Below are positions 26,048 through 34,024 of a DNA stretch of 64,000 nucleotides, piece by piece (positions within the stretch are counted from its first letter, which is position 1; each line of letters starts with the position of its first letter). Source of the DNA: Streptomyces albiflavescens (GTDB taxonomy: Bacteria > Actinomycetota > Actinomycetes > Streptomycetales > Streptomycetaceae); the NCBI RefSeq assembly GCF_014645835.1, contig NZ_BMMM01000003.1, positions 590,291-654,290 on the forward strand. Direction: 5' to 3'. A program made the translations under genes and the position numbers. Under the pieces are notes generated by a model. It saw only the letters and a list, made by a program, of their open reading frames with translations, was not told the DNA's origin and did no database searches.

Positions 26048-27088
26048 ATGTCCATACCCGAAGCACGACCCACCGGGATCAGCGCGCCGGGGGAAGCGCC
26101 GCTCACGACCGAGGCCGTGGCCACCGCCGCGGCCACGGCCGGTGCGACGCTGCGTTACGACGCGACGGTCTCCCGCACCCTGGTCCACCGCACCTCCGTC
26201 GCCGAGGTGTTCGTCACCGACTCCGCCTCGACCGGCGAGAACACGTTCGTCGTGGCCGCGCAGTTGCCGCGCGGCCACCTGATCGGCGAGAACGCGCCGC
26301 TGTACGACTTCACCCTGCTGGTGGAGGTGGTACGGCAGGCGGGCGTCCTGGTGGCCCACCGTCACCTGGGCGTGGAGCTCGGCTCGGCATTCATCTTCAG
26401 AGCCCTCAACCTGCGTACGGTGGGCCTGACCCAGCTGCGGATCGGCGCCACGCCGGCCCATGTGCTGGTGTCGATGACCGTGCACCCCCGTCGCAACAAG
26501 GCAGGGCGCGTCCAGGGATTCACGTTCACCGGTGACGTCTCGCTCGACGGAGAGGTCGGGCTGGCCGGGGACGGTGCGTTGCTGATCGTGTCCCAGCGCG
26601 CGTACCAGGCCCTGCGGGCCAAGCGACGGGCGGCCGCCGCGGACCACACGCTGCCGCGGTTCAACGCTGCCGCGCCGTCCTCGGTGGGCCGCCGCGAGGC
26701 CCGCAACGTGGTCATCACCGAGCCCGTCCTGGCCGGACCAGACAACGTCTCGGCCCAGCTGGTGATGGATCCGAGCCATCCGCACATGTTCGACCACCCA
26801 CTGGACCATGTGCCCGGTCATCTGCAGATGGAGGCGGCCCGCCAGCTGGGCATCGCCTCCGTCGCACGGTTGCACGGGCTGTCTCCGGAGACCCTCACCA
26901 TCGCGTCCCTGACCACCGACTTCACCGACTACACGGAGCTGGACCAGGTGACCGAACTGCGCGCGAGGGTGGACGCCTTCCGCCGCCACGAGGGGCTGCA
27001 CACCCTCGCCGTCCCGGTCGCCGTCGACGTGCAGCAGGACGGGGCGGTGACGACGTCGATCCGGCTGGACGTGGTCCAGTGGACCTGA
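26048..27088 (+). CDS. AfsA/ScbA-like gamma-butyrolactone biosynthesis protein
   Basis: 346 aa. Two A-factor biosynthesis hot-dog domains: ~50-145, with RTSVAEVFVTDSA, PRGHLIGE and LLVEVVRQAG; and ~215-320, with DPSHPHMFDHPLDHVPG and QMEAARQLGI. The paired E-xx-RQ motifs are those of functional AfsA homologues. AfsA condenses a beta-ketoacyl chain with dihydroxyacetone phosphate to start butyrolactone, butenolide or furan synthesis. Upstream HAD phosphatase and flavin monooxygenase genes and the overlapping NAD-epimerase gene make a plausible pathway. An ArpA-type receptor is not adjacent. The start is ATG MSIPEARP; no strong SD is seen. Confidence 0.93.
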   Translation: MSIPEARPTGISAPGEAPLTTEAVATAAATAGATLRYDATVSRTLVHRTSVAEVFVTDSASTGENTFVVAAQLPRGHLIGENAPLYDFTLLVEVVRQAGVLVAHRHLGVELGSAFIFRALNLRTVGLTQLRIGATPAHVLVSMTVHPRRNKAGRVQGFTFTGDVSLDGEVGLAGDGALLIVSQRAYQALRAKRRAAAADHTLPRFNAAAPSSVGRREARNVVITEPVLAGPDNVSAQLVMDPSHPHMFDHPLDHVPGHLQMEAARQLGIASVARLHGLSPETLTIASLTTDFTDYTELDQVTELRARVDAFRRHEGLHTLAVPVAVDVQQDGAVTTSIRLDVVQWT

Positions 27089-28110
27089 CCACCCATCGAC
27101 CCCGGCGGGTCGTCGTCACCGGCGCGACCGGTCTGCTCGGGAGCAACACCGTACGGCGCCTGCTCGACCTGGGCAGCGAGGTGACCGCTGTGGTCCGAAA
27201 CCCTGAACCGGCCCGCTCCCTGCTCCCGGACCACAAGCGGCTGGACTTATGGCAGGGTGACGTGCTCGACGTACGAAGCATCGCCCGCGTGCTCCCAGGA
27301 CACGACGCGGTGATCCACACCGCGGCGTACTTCCGGGAGTACTACGCCCCCGGCGGCCGCGACGACGCGTTGCTGACCGCGACGAACGTGGACGCGGTGG
27401 GCGAACTGCTACGGGCGGCAGCCGACGCCGGGGTGCCGGTGGTGGTGCACACCAGCTCCATCGGCACGCTGGGAACCCGCCCCGACGGGCGGCCCTCCGA
27501 CGAGGACACCCCGGAAGGCCGCCGGACCCGGGAGAACGGCTACTACGCCAGCAAGCTGAGCTCCGAGGAGGTCGTACGCTCCTTCGATGCCCGGCACGGG
27601 GTGCGGGTGCCCATGGTGCTGCCGGGGTGGATGTGGGGCCCGGGAGACGCCGGGCCCACGTCCGCCGGGCGGCTGTTCACCTCCGTGGCACGAGGGGAGC
27701 TGCGCGCGGTACCCCGGGCCGGCAACCATGTCGTGGACGCCCGCGACGTCGCCGACGCGTGCGTACGCGCCGCCGTGGCGGGCGAACACGCTCGGCGTTA
27801 CATCGTCGCCGGGACCTGGGTGACGCTGCCGGAGGTGTGCCGGCTCGCCGCCCGCGCCGCGGGGGTGGCGCCCCCGCGCGAGGTCCCGGCCCATCTCGCG
27901 CTCGCCGTCGCCGCCGTCCTCGAGGCCACTGCACGCCTCAGGGGCCGTACTCCTCCCGCAACGCGGGAGGGCGTACGCGCCCTTCTGGAGGGCAACCGCC
28001 GGCGCGTGAGCTCCTCGCGTGCCGTCAGTGAACTGGGCGTCACCTTCCGCCCGCTGCACCGCACCCTGCACGACCAGGCGGACTGGCACCGCGCCTACCA
28101 GCACCTGTGA
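27079..28110 (+). CDS. NAD-dependent epimerase/dehydratase, TTA codon
   Basis: 343 aa, GTG start 10 bp inside the AfsA gene, so coupled. Extended-SDR features: TGATGLLGSN at ~14, HTSSIGTLG and the YYASK catalytic pair, then PGWMWGPGDAGPT. Related dehydrogenases of the BprA/3-beta-HSD type reduce or rearrange lactone intermediates in AfsA loci. Codon 57 (27247-27249) is TTA, the rare leucine codon read by bldA tRNA and typical of developmental or secondary-metabolic genes. It is the only TTA codon I found in the intact genes of this window. It would tie product formation to morphological differentiation. Confidence 0.92.
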   Translation: MDLTTHRPRRVVVTGATGLLGSNTVRRLLDLGSEVTAVVRNPEPARSLLPDHKRLDLWQGDVLDVRSIARVLPGHDAVIHTAAYFREYYAPGGRDDALLTATNVDAVGELLRAAADAGVPVVVHTSSIGTLGTRPDGRPSDEDTPEGRRTRENGYYASKLSSEEVVRSFDARHGVRVPMVLPGWMWGPGDAGPTSAGRLFTSVARGELRAVPRAGNHVVDARDVADACVRAAVAGEHARRYIVAGTWVTLPEVCRLAARAAGVAPPREVPAHLALAVAAVLEATARLRGRTPPATREGVRALLEGNRRRVSSSRAVSELGVTFRPLHRTLHDQADWHRAYQHL

Positions 28111-28212
28111 GCGGCGGGTGCCGCCGGGAGCCCTCAACCCGGCGGCGCCCGCCCTTCCCCCAGCCCGGTGGCAGCGCCACCCGTGAAATTTCCCCGGGTC
28201 GGCTGGATACTC

Positions 28213-28271
28213 TTCCTCGCATTCCCGTTCATCTCATTCTCGTTCACCACGTTCCCGTTCCTCGCATTCCC
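28213..28271 (+). repeat. Pyrimidine-rich repeated leader before flavin oxidase
   Basis: TTCCTCGCATTCCC occurs at 28213-28226 and again at 28258-28271, with further GTTC/CATTC copies between them. The ~65-bp stretch is almost free of purines on the plus strand and precedes the flavin oxidase start by ~40 bp. It may be an unstructured 5' leader or a protein-binding site. There is no open frame of interest on the plus strand. Confidence 0.5.
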
Positions 28272-28309
28272 TTTGCGGAAGTCCCAGGAAGTCCAGGGGA
28301 GATACAGCA

Positions 28310-29947
28310 ATGCCCGAAATCGGCAGACGAAACCTTCTGACCGCGGCCACGGCCGTGGCCGCGGCGAAGGTCGCCCCGTCCCTCCTCTCACAGAAAGCCG
28401 CGGCAACGGAACCCGCGGACGCCGTGGGCGTATGCGACCCGGTGTTCGGCCCGGTGACCGTGCGCCCAGGTGACGCCCGGTACGCCGAATTGTCCGTCGG
28501 CGTCAACAAACGATGGGAGGCCGCACCTGACTCCATCCAGTTGGTCGGTTCAACGGAACAGGTGGTGTCGGCGGTACAGGACGCCGTGCGCGCCGGAAAG
28601 CGGGTTTCCATCCGCAGCGGCGGGCACTGCTACGCGGATTTCGTGAGCCATCGGGACGTGGACGTCATCATCGACACCTCCGGGATGAACGAGGTGGCGT
28701 ACGACGCCCCACGCCGGGCCTTCTCGGTGCAGGCCGGAGCCCAACTGGGCCAGATCTACGAGGCCCTGTACAAGGGCTGGGGCGTGACGATCCCCGGCGG
28801 CGCCTGCCTGACCGTCGGCGTCGGCGGGCATGCCAGCGGCGGCGGCTTCGGATTGCTGACCCGAAGATTCGGGCTGGTCGCCGACCACATCGAGGCCGTG
28901 GAGATGGTGGTCGTGGACCACTCCGGCACCGTACGACGCGTGATTGCCTCACGCGAGCTGTCCGATCCGCACCACGATCTGTGGTGGGCCACCGCGGGCG
29001 GTGGAGGCGGCAGCTTCGGCATCATCACCCGCTACTGGTTCCGCGCGGCCGGATCCACCGGCACCGATCCGGCCCTGCAACTCCCCCGGCCGCCCAAGGA
29101 GGTGCTGGTCAGCCTGCTCAACGTCCCCTGGAACCAGCTGGATCTCCAGACCTTCGGCCGACTGGTCCACAACTTCGCCGACTGGCACGTGGACAACGGC
29201 TCAGTGTCCTCACCCTTCATCTCCCTCTCCGGCTACCTGCTGATGCGCCAGGGTCCGGCCGGCGGCGTCGCCCTGTTCACCCAGGTCGACGCAACCGACC
29301 CGGATGCCGACCGGCTGCTCGCCGACTACGCGGCCGCCCTCACCCGCGACACCGGCATCTCCACCTCGTTCCCCTCCCGGCGGGTGCCGTGGCTGGCCTC
29401 CACCAAGCTCGTCGGCACCAGTAGCCCGGCCTTGCTGTACGACCACACCCTGCGCAGTGCCGTCAAGACGGCCTGGATGCGGCGGAGTTTCACCGACGAC
29501 CAGATCGCGGTCATGCACCGAAACATGACGCGCACGGACTACACCAATCCCAATGCGGCGATATCCCTCAACGGCGGTGGCGGCCGGCCCAATGAGGTAG
29601 CTATCGACGCAAACGCGTTCGCGCACCGCGATTCCGCCTTCATCGCGCTGTACGAGAATTTCTGGGTCGACCCGCGCGAGGACGGGACCCATATCGGCTG
29701 GCTGCGCGACATCTACAGCCAGACGTTCGCGGCAACCGGCGGATATCCGGTGCCCGGCGACGTCACCGACGGCTGCTACATCAACGACCCGGATTCCGAC
29801 ATCACCGACCCCGCGTGGAACACCTCCGGCGTTCCCTGGCACACGCTGTACTGGAAGGCGAACTACGCGCGCCTGCAACAGGTGAAGGCCCGCTGGGATC
29901 CCACCGATTTCTTCCGGCACTCGCAGTCGATAAGGCTTCCGGCCTGA
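28310..29947 (+). CDS. Tat-exported bicovalent FAD oxidase (berberine-bridge type)
   Basis: 545 aa, ATG after GGGGAGA. Residues 1-32 are a Tat signal (GRRNLLTAATAVAAAKVA). The FAD-binding domain has RSGGHCY with H106 and GGACLTVGVGGH with C166, the two residues that carry bicovalent flavin in AknOx/Dbv29-type oxidases. GGGFGLLTRRFG and the C-terminal NYARLQQVKARWDP are family hallmarks. These enzymes oxidise alcohols, sugars or phenols using oxygen, and several are secreted late-step antibiotic enzymes. It follows the epimerase by 200 bp with its own leader, and may finish the cluster product outside the membrane. Confidence 0.93.
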   Translation: MPEIGRRNLLTAATAVAAAKVAPSLLSQKAAATEPADAVGVCDPVFGPVTVRPGDARYAELSVGVNKRWEAAPDSIQLVGSTEQVVSAVQDAVRAGKRVSIRSGGHCYADFVSHRDVDVIIDTSGMNEVAYDAPRRAFSVQAGAQLGQIYEALYKGWGVTIPGGACLTVGVGGHASGGGFGLLTRRFGLVADHIEAVEMVVVDHSGTVRRVIASRELSDPHHDLWWATAGGGGGSFGIITRYWFRAAGSTGTDPALQLPRPPKEVLVSLLNVPWNQLDLQTFGRLVHNFADWHVDNGSVSSPFISLSGYLLMRQGPAGGVALFTQVDATDPDADRLLADYAAALTRDTGISTSFPSRRVPWLASTKLVGTSSPALLYDHTLRSAVKTAWMRRSFTDDQIAVMHRNMTRTDYTNPNAAISLNGGGGRPNEVAIDANAFAHRDSAFIALYENFWVDPREDGTHIGWLRDIYSQTFAATGGYPVPGDVTDGCYINDPDSDITDPAWNTSGVPWHTLYWKANYARLQQVKARWDPTDFFRHSQSIRLPA

Positions 29948-30170
29948 TCCACCGCCCGATGACGTCCGCCTCTCGGCCGACCGTGACCTGCCGGCGCAGG
30001 GACCACACGGCCCGCTTCCACGTCGACCAGGACGGTGTCGGCGACCGCCTGCGGCCGCGCGACTCCGACCACGACGGCCACACCGACCTCTTCCTGGACA
30101 ACCTGCGCCGGCCCGGCACCTCGGGCCGGCATCACGACGTCGGGCGTCCAGGAAGCCGTCTCCTCCGACT

Positions 30171-30638
30171 TCATGCAGTAGCAATGACTGCGCGCTCCGA
30201 GTCCTCCTTGCCGTCCCGCAGCACCGCAAGGACGGCTGTGGTGCGCTGACCGTGGCCGTCGGTGAAGGCGCCGGCCTCCAACAGTCCAGTCCACCGGGTG
30301 CTCATGCGGGTGGCGTCACCGCCGCGGCCGCAGTCACGGGCTCCGCTTACTGCCTCGATCCCTTTGGGACGGCCCGTTGCGGGGACGTCCTTGACGCAGT
30401 ACACCGCCAGGTCCGCCTGGCCGGCGAGGAGGGCAGCGTCGACTTCCTTGGTGAACGCACCCTTGCCCTCGACCTGGGCCAGGTCTCCCATCCACTTGTC
30501 GCCGGTCGTCTTGACCGGCACGACCTCGGTGCGGATGTGCGGGCGGAGCGCGGCGAGTTCGCTGCGCACGCGCTCGACCTGAGCAAGCGCCATGGGCGAG
30601 TCGCGGGAGACGATGCGGATCAGTTCAGGGGCGGACAT
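30171..30638 (-). pseudogene. Hydroxymethylbilane synthase (HemC) fragment
   Basis: The first ~95 codons match the N-terminal domain of Hem[20 protein letters not shown], then PVKTTGDKW and [14 protein letters not shown]. The usual AVHSLKDVP is [10 protein letters not shown]. After that the frame loses all resemblance; the domain with the cofactor-binding cysteine and the LRR arginines is absent. A full enzyme is ~310 aa, so this is a truncated paralogue or relic beside IS110 DNA, and probably not functional. It is not the housekeeping hemC. Confidence 0.75.
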
Positions 30639-30967
30639 GCCGCCCACCCTAGCCCTTTACGGGCGGTCACCGAGCAGCAGCCCCAAGCCCCATCTCATCG
30701 GCACAGCACACAAGTTGGAGACCTCGCACGGATGCGCGAGAACGATGTCGACGCAGTGCTGGCGACCGAGCAGCCGACTGGGGACGGACTCCCGCGCGAG
30801 GAGGCTGTCCGTGCCATCGCAGGAGGAGTCGACGTCTGTTCTCACTGCGGCCCGACAGCGAACTCGGGATTCTGGACTGACTCGACTGACCACGCCCCTA
30901 CACTGACGCGCCTCGAGTACAGCCTGGGGGGTGCTTCTATCTGTTCGGTCAAGGTCTGTGGGTTTGG
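30639..30967. other. Stretch without a supported gene, IS flank
   Basis: Between the HemC relic and the end of the IS110 transposase. The open frames here are extensions of shifted transposase frames and show no family motif. It probably includes the far end of the insertion sequence, whose exact boundary I cannot fix. Confidence 0.5.
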
Positions 30968-32181
30968 TCAGGCTGTTTGTTCGTGCCCTGGTTGGTAAAG
31001 GGTGCGGTGCTTGAGCATGGCGTGCAGGACGTCGACGCGGCGGCGGGTGAGGCAGATGAGGGCGGCGTTGTGGCGCTTCTTTTCCGCGCGTTTCCTGTCG
31101 TAGTAGGCCCGGGATTCGGGGCTGCTCAGTGAGGCGAACGAGGCCAGGAACAGGGCCCGTTTTGAGCATCTTGTTGCCGCCTCGGGGCGGTCCTTCGCCC
31201 CGGATGGAGGTTCCCGATCGACGGGTGGTGGGGGTCAGTCCCGCGTAGGAGGCCAGGTGGGCGGCGGTGGGGAACGCGCTGGCGTCGCCGACCTCGGCCA
31301 GGATGCGGGCGCCGGTCCTGACCGCGACCCCGGGCATGGAGGTCAGGACCTTCGCGAGAGGGTGGGCCTCCAGCAGTGCGGCGACCCGGGTCTCCAGGAT
31401 GTCCCGGCGCTTGAGGAGGACCGAGAGGGCTTCGGCCAGACCGGAGATGATTTCCCCTGCCGAGGCCGTGCCGGGGACCTGCACGGTCTGCTCGGCCAGG
31501 GCGTTGGTGATGTGGTCGGCCAGGGTGCGGGCACTGCGCATCCGCGGGGCGGCCTGGAGCATGACCTGCGTGATCTGCTCGGTGCCGGCCTGGGCCAGCT
31601 GGGCCGGGGAGCCGAAGGTCTGCAGCAGGGCCAGGACGGCCGGGTGCCGCAGGCGGGGCCCGAGGACGCGTTCGAGGGCGGGGTGGATGGAGGTGAGCAG
31701 TCCGCGCAGCCGGTTGGAGGTGCGGGTGGCGTCCTGGGCGAGGTCGTCGTCGTGGCCAAGGATCATGGTTCAGTTCGGCCCGCACGCTCTCGTCGGGGTC
31801 GATGGAGTGCAGCAGGTGGGGCATGGTGCGGGCGGCGTCGGCGATGACGTAGGCATCGCGGGCGTCGGTCTTGCCGGTGCCGGGGTGCAGATCGGCCAGC
31901 CGGCGCATCGACAGGCCCGGGAGATAGGCGACTTCGCATCCACAAGCGCGGGCGACGGTCACCGCCAGGGTGCCGATGGAGGCCGGCTGGTCGACCACGA
32001 CCAGGACCTTCCCCTTGCGCTTGAGGCGGGCGAACAGCTCCCGCAGCTGGGGCTCGCCGTTGGGTAGCGGCTTGTCGAAGGTCGTACGGCCGTCGGCCAG
32101 CAAAGCCGTGCCGTGGTGGGTGGACTTGCCTACGTCCAACGCGCAGAACACATCGATCGAGGTGAAGTTGTTGCTGGTCAC
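30968..32181 (-). pseudogene. IS110-family transposase with two frameshifts
   Basis: The N-terminus is intact: FCALDVGKSTHHGTALL gives the first acidic residue, VVVDQPASIGTLAV and KTDARDAYVIADAART give others of the RuvC-like DEDD domain. At ~31770 the frame shifts: RAEL should continue as MILGHDDDLAQDATR one frame away, consistent with one extra base. The C-terminal domain follows (MPGVAVRTGARILAEVGD, ASYAGLTP with the expected Ser/Gly neighbourhood). A second shift at ~31168, in an AAAA run after NKMLK, moves the frame into ALFLASFASLSSPESRAYYD and a stop at 30968. Two shifts make it inactive unless sequencing errors or recoding are involved. Confidence 0.88.
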
Positions 32182-32260
32182 CGGGCTTTCCCCTCCCCGG
32201 AGTCACAACCAGTGGCCCGCCCCGGCCCCGGAGATCGGTCCCACTCCACGCAGGCCCCAT
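30968..32260 (-). mobile_element. IS110-family insertion sequence, ends uncertain
   Basis: Covers the broken transposase plus ~80 bp upstream of its start, where the reading frame of a truncated gene stops looking protein-like. IS110 elements lack clear terminal inverted repeats and make no regular target duplication, so ends cannot be set by eye. In IS110-type elements the long non-coding end upstream of the transposase encodes the bridge RNA; that region would be ~32182-32260 and beyond. Confidence 0.55.
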
Positions 32261-32261
32261 G

Positions 32262-32689
32262 TTGAGCGACTCCATGAGGCCAGTCTGGTTCACGCTTCGG
32301 GCGGCATGGAGGGCCCCTGACCGTGCTGCCGGAGTCCCATGCTCCAGCCAGAGCCTCATCAACCGGCGTTGGATGGCTGCCTGTCGGGCCGAGTCGAGTG
32401 CTGCAGAACCGAATGCGATCTCGGGTTGCCCGTCAGCGTTCCACTGGATGGCCGGGCTGGGAGGGTTCTTGAATCCCATCTGTGCCATAGCCCAACCCCA
32501 TTGGGCGGCACTGGTCATGACCGATTCGACAGCTTCGCGTCGGATCTGTGCTACATCAGGCTGGCCTGTGGCAGTCGGCTCCGCCGCTTGGGCGAGTTCC
32601 TCGTCGGTGCGGGCGGCGAGTTCTCCTGCTGCTGTCGTTTCCGCTTTGGCGGCTTCAACGTCCGCACCGAAGGCCTGGAGCCGAAAATC
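32262..32689 (-). pseudogene. Truncated hypothetical gene joined to IS110
   Basis: An open frame, first in-frame ATG at 32518, reads as a credible helical protein: VEAAKAETTAAGELAAR, then VAQIRREAVESVMTSAAQ, WGWAMAQMGFKNPPSPAIQW and RQAAIQRRLMRLWLEHG. A stop lies just upstream at 32690 and no start with a ribosome site is visible. At the other end the frame runs without a stop into IS110 DNA, so both ends are compromised. Family not recognised. Probably a gene cut by the insertion. Confidence 0.45.
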
Positions 32690-32793
32690 TCACAGCCTGG
32701 CCGTGGAACAGCGGCAAAGGCCCAGGAAACCCGGACCCACGCAGCCGGAACGTGCAGCGGGCGGACACCATGGACGACTCGTAGAGTCGGAGC

Positions 32794-33864
32794 ATGGACC
32801 TCCCGGTGATGCCACCCGTGAAGCCGATGCTCGCCAAGTCCGTGGCCAGGATCCCGCCTGACATGCATTACGAGGCGAAGTGGGACGGCTTCCGGGCGAT
32901 CGTGTTCCGCGACGGTGCCGAGGTCGAGATCGGCAGTCGCACCGGGAAACCGCTGACCAGATACTTTCCCGAGCTCGTCGAAGCGCTGCGGGAGCGGTTG
33001 CCTGAGCGTTGCGTGATGGACGGCGAGATCGTGATCGCGCGGGAAGGACGGCTCGACTTCGACGCGCTCACGGAGCGGATCCACCCGGCGGACTCGCGGG
33101 TGCGGATGCTGGCCGAGAAGACTCCCGCCTCCTTCGTGGCCTTCGATCTGCTGGCGCTCGCCGACGAGTCGCTGCTCGACGTCCCGCTGGGCGACCGGCG
33201 CGCGCTGCTGGTGATGGCGCTGTCCGGAGTGACGGCGCCCGTCCATGTGGCGCCGGCGACCACGGACCGCGAGGTGGCGCAGCGGTGGTTCGAGCAGTAC
33301 GAGGGCGCCGGCCTCGACGGGGTGATCGCCAAACCGCTCACGCAGCCCTACCTGCAGGACGAGCGCGCCATGTTCAAGATCAAGCACGAGCGGACGGCGG
33401 ACGTCGTCGTCGCCGGTTACCGCTTCCACAAGAGCGGGCCGATCGTCGGCTCGCTGCTGCTGGGTCTGTACGACGACGGGGGCACCCTCCAGCACGTGGG
33501 CGTGAGCGCCGCGTTCCCGATGAAGCGGCGCGCGGAGCTGGTGGAAGAGCTGGAGCCGCTGCGGATGGAGGATGTCGAGCAACACCCGTGGGCGGCCTGG
33601 GCGGACGAGGCGGCGCACGAGACGGCGCGGTTGCCGGGCGCGCCCAGCAGATGGTCGTCGAAGAAGGACCTCTCCTGGGTGCCGGTGCGACCCGAGCGGG
33701 TGGCCGAGGTGGCGTACGACCACATGGAGAACGGCGTGCGGTTCCGCCACACGGCTCGCTTCCGCCGCTGGCGCCCCGACCGCACGGCCGAGAGCTGCAC
33801 GTACGGCCAGTTGGAGGAACCGGTGGGGTACGACCTCGCGGAGATCTTCGGACCGCAGGACTGA
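32794..33864 (+). CDS. ATP-dependent DNA ligase (LigC/LigD ligase type)
   Basis: 356 aa, ATG. Nucleotidyltransferase motif I is YEAKWDGFRA with adenylated K29; motif III-like VMDGEIVI, motif IV GLDGVIAKPL and motif V MFKIKHERTADVVVAGYR follow, then an OB-fold domain. The size fits stand-alone ligases of the NHEJ group without polymerase or nuclease domains. With the LigD-type polymerase at 6.3 kb it would supply the two main LigD activities as separate proteins. The gene stands alone next to the IS110 scar. Confidence 0.93.
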   Translation: MDLPVMPPVKPMLAKSVARIPPDMHYEAKWDGFRAIVFRDGAEVEIGSRTGKPLTRYFPELVEALRERLPERCVMDGEIVIAREGRLDFDALTERIHPADSRVRMLAEKTPASFVAFDLLALADESLLDVPLGDRRALLVMALSGVTAPVHVAPATTDREVAQRWFEQYEGAGLDGVIAKPLTQPYLQDERAMFKIKHERTADVVVAGYRFHKSGPIVGSLLLGLYDDGGTLQHVGVSAAFPMKRRAELVEELEPLRMEDVEQHPWAAWADEAAHETARLPGAPSRWSSKKDLSWVPVRPERVAEVAYDHMENGVRFRHTARFRRWRPDRTAESCTYGQLEEPVGYDLAEIFGPQD

Positions 33865-34024
33865 CCGCCGCCGGGCGCCCCGCTTTTCACCTCAGGCCTC
33901 GGGGTTCATGTGCGGAGGCCCGCCCCGCTGATCGGCTCAACGACGCGCGTAATCAGAATCGAACGGCTATGGCCACCGATGAGCCTATAAGCGCACAATC
34001 AATGGCACAGGACGGGGGCGCACG

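Noticed and set aside
29815..30249. Plus-strand frame with a D-rich DSDHDGHTDLF segment
   Set aside because: Half of it lies inside the flavin oxidase gene and no start or family supports it.
31160..31780. Programmed frameshifting in the IS110 transposase
   Set aside because: IS110 transposases are normally single-frame and two shifts would be needed; decay or sequencing error is simpler.
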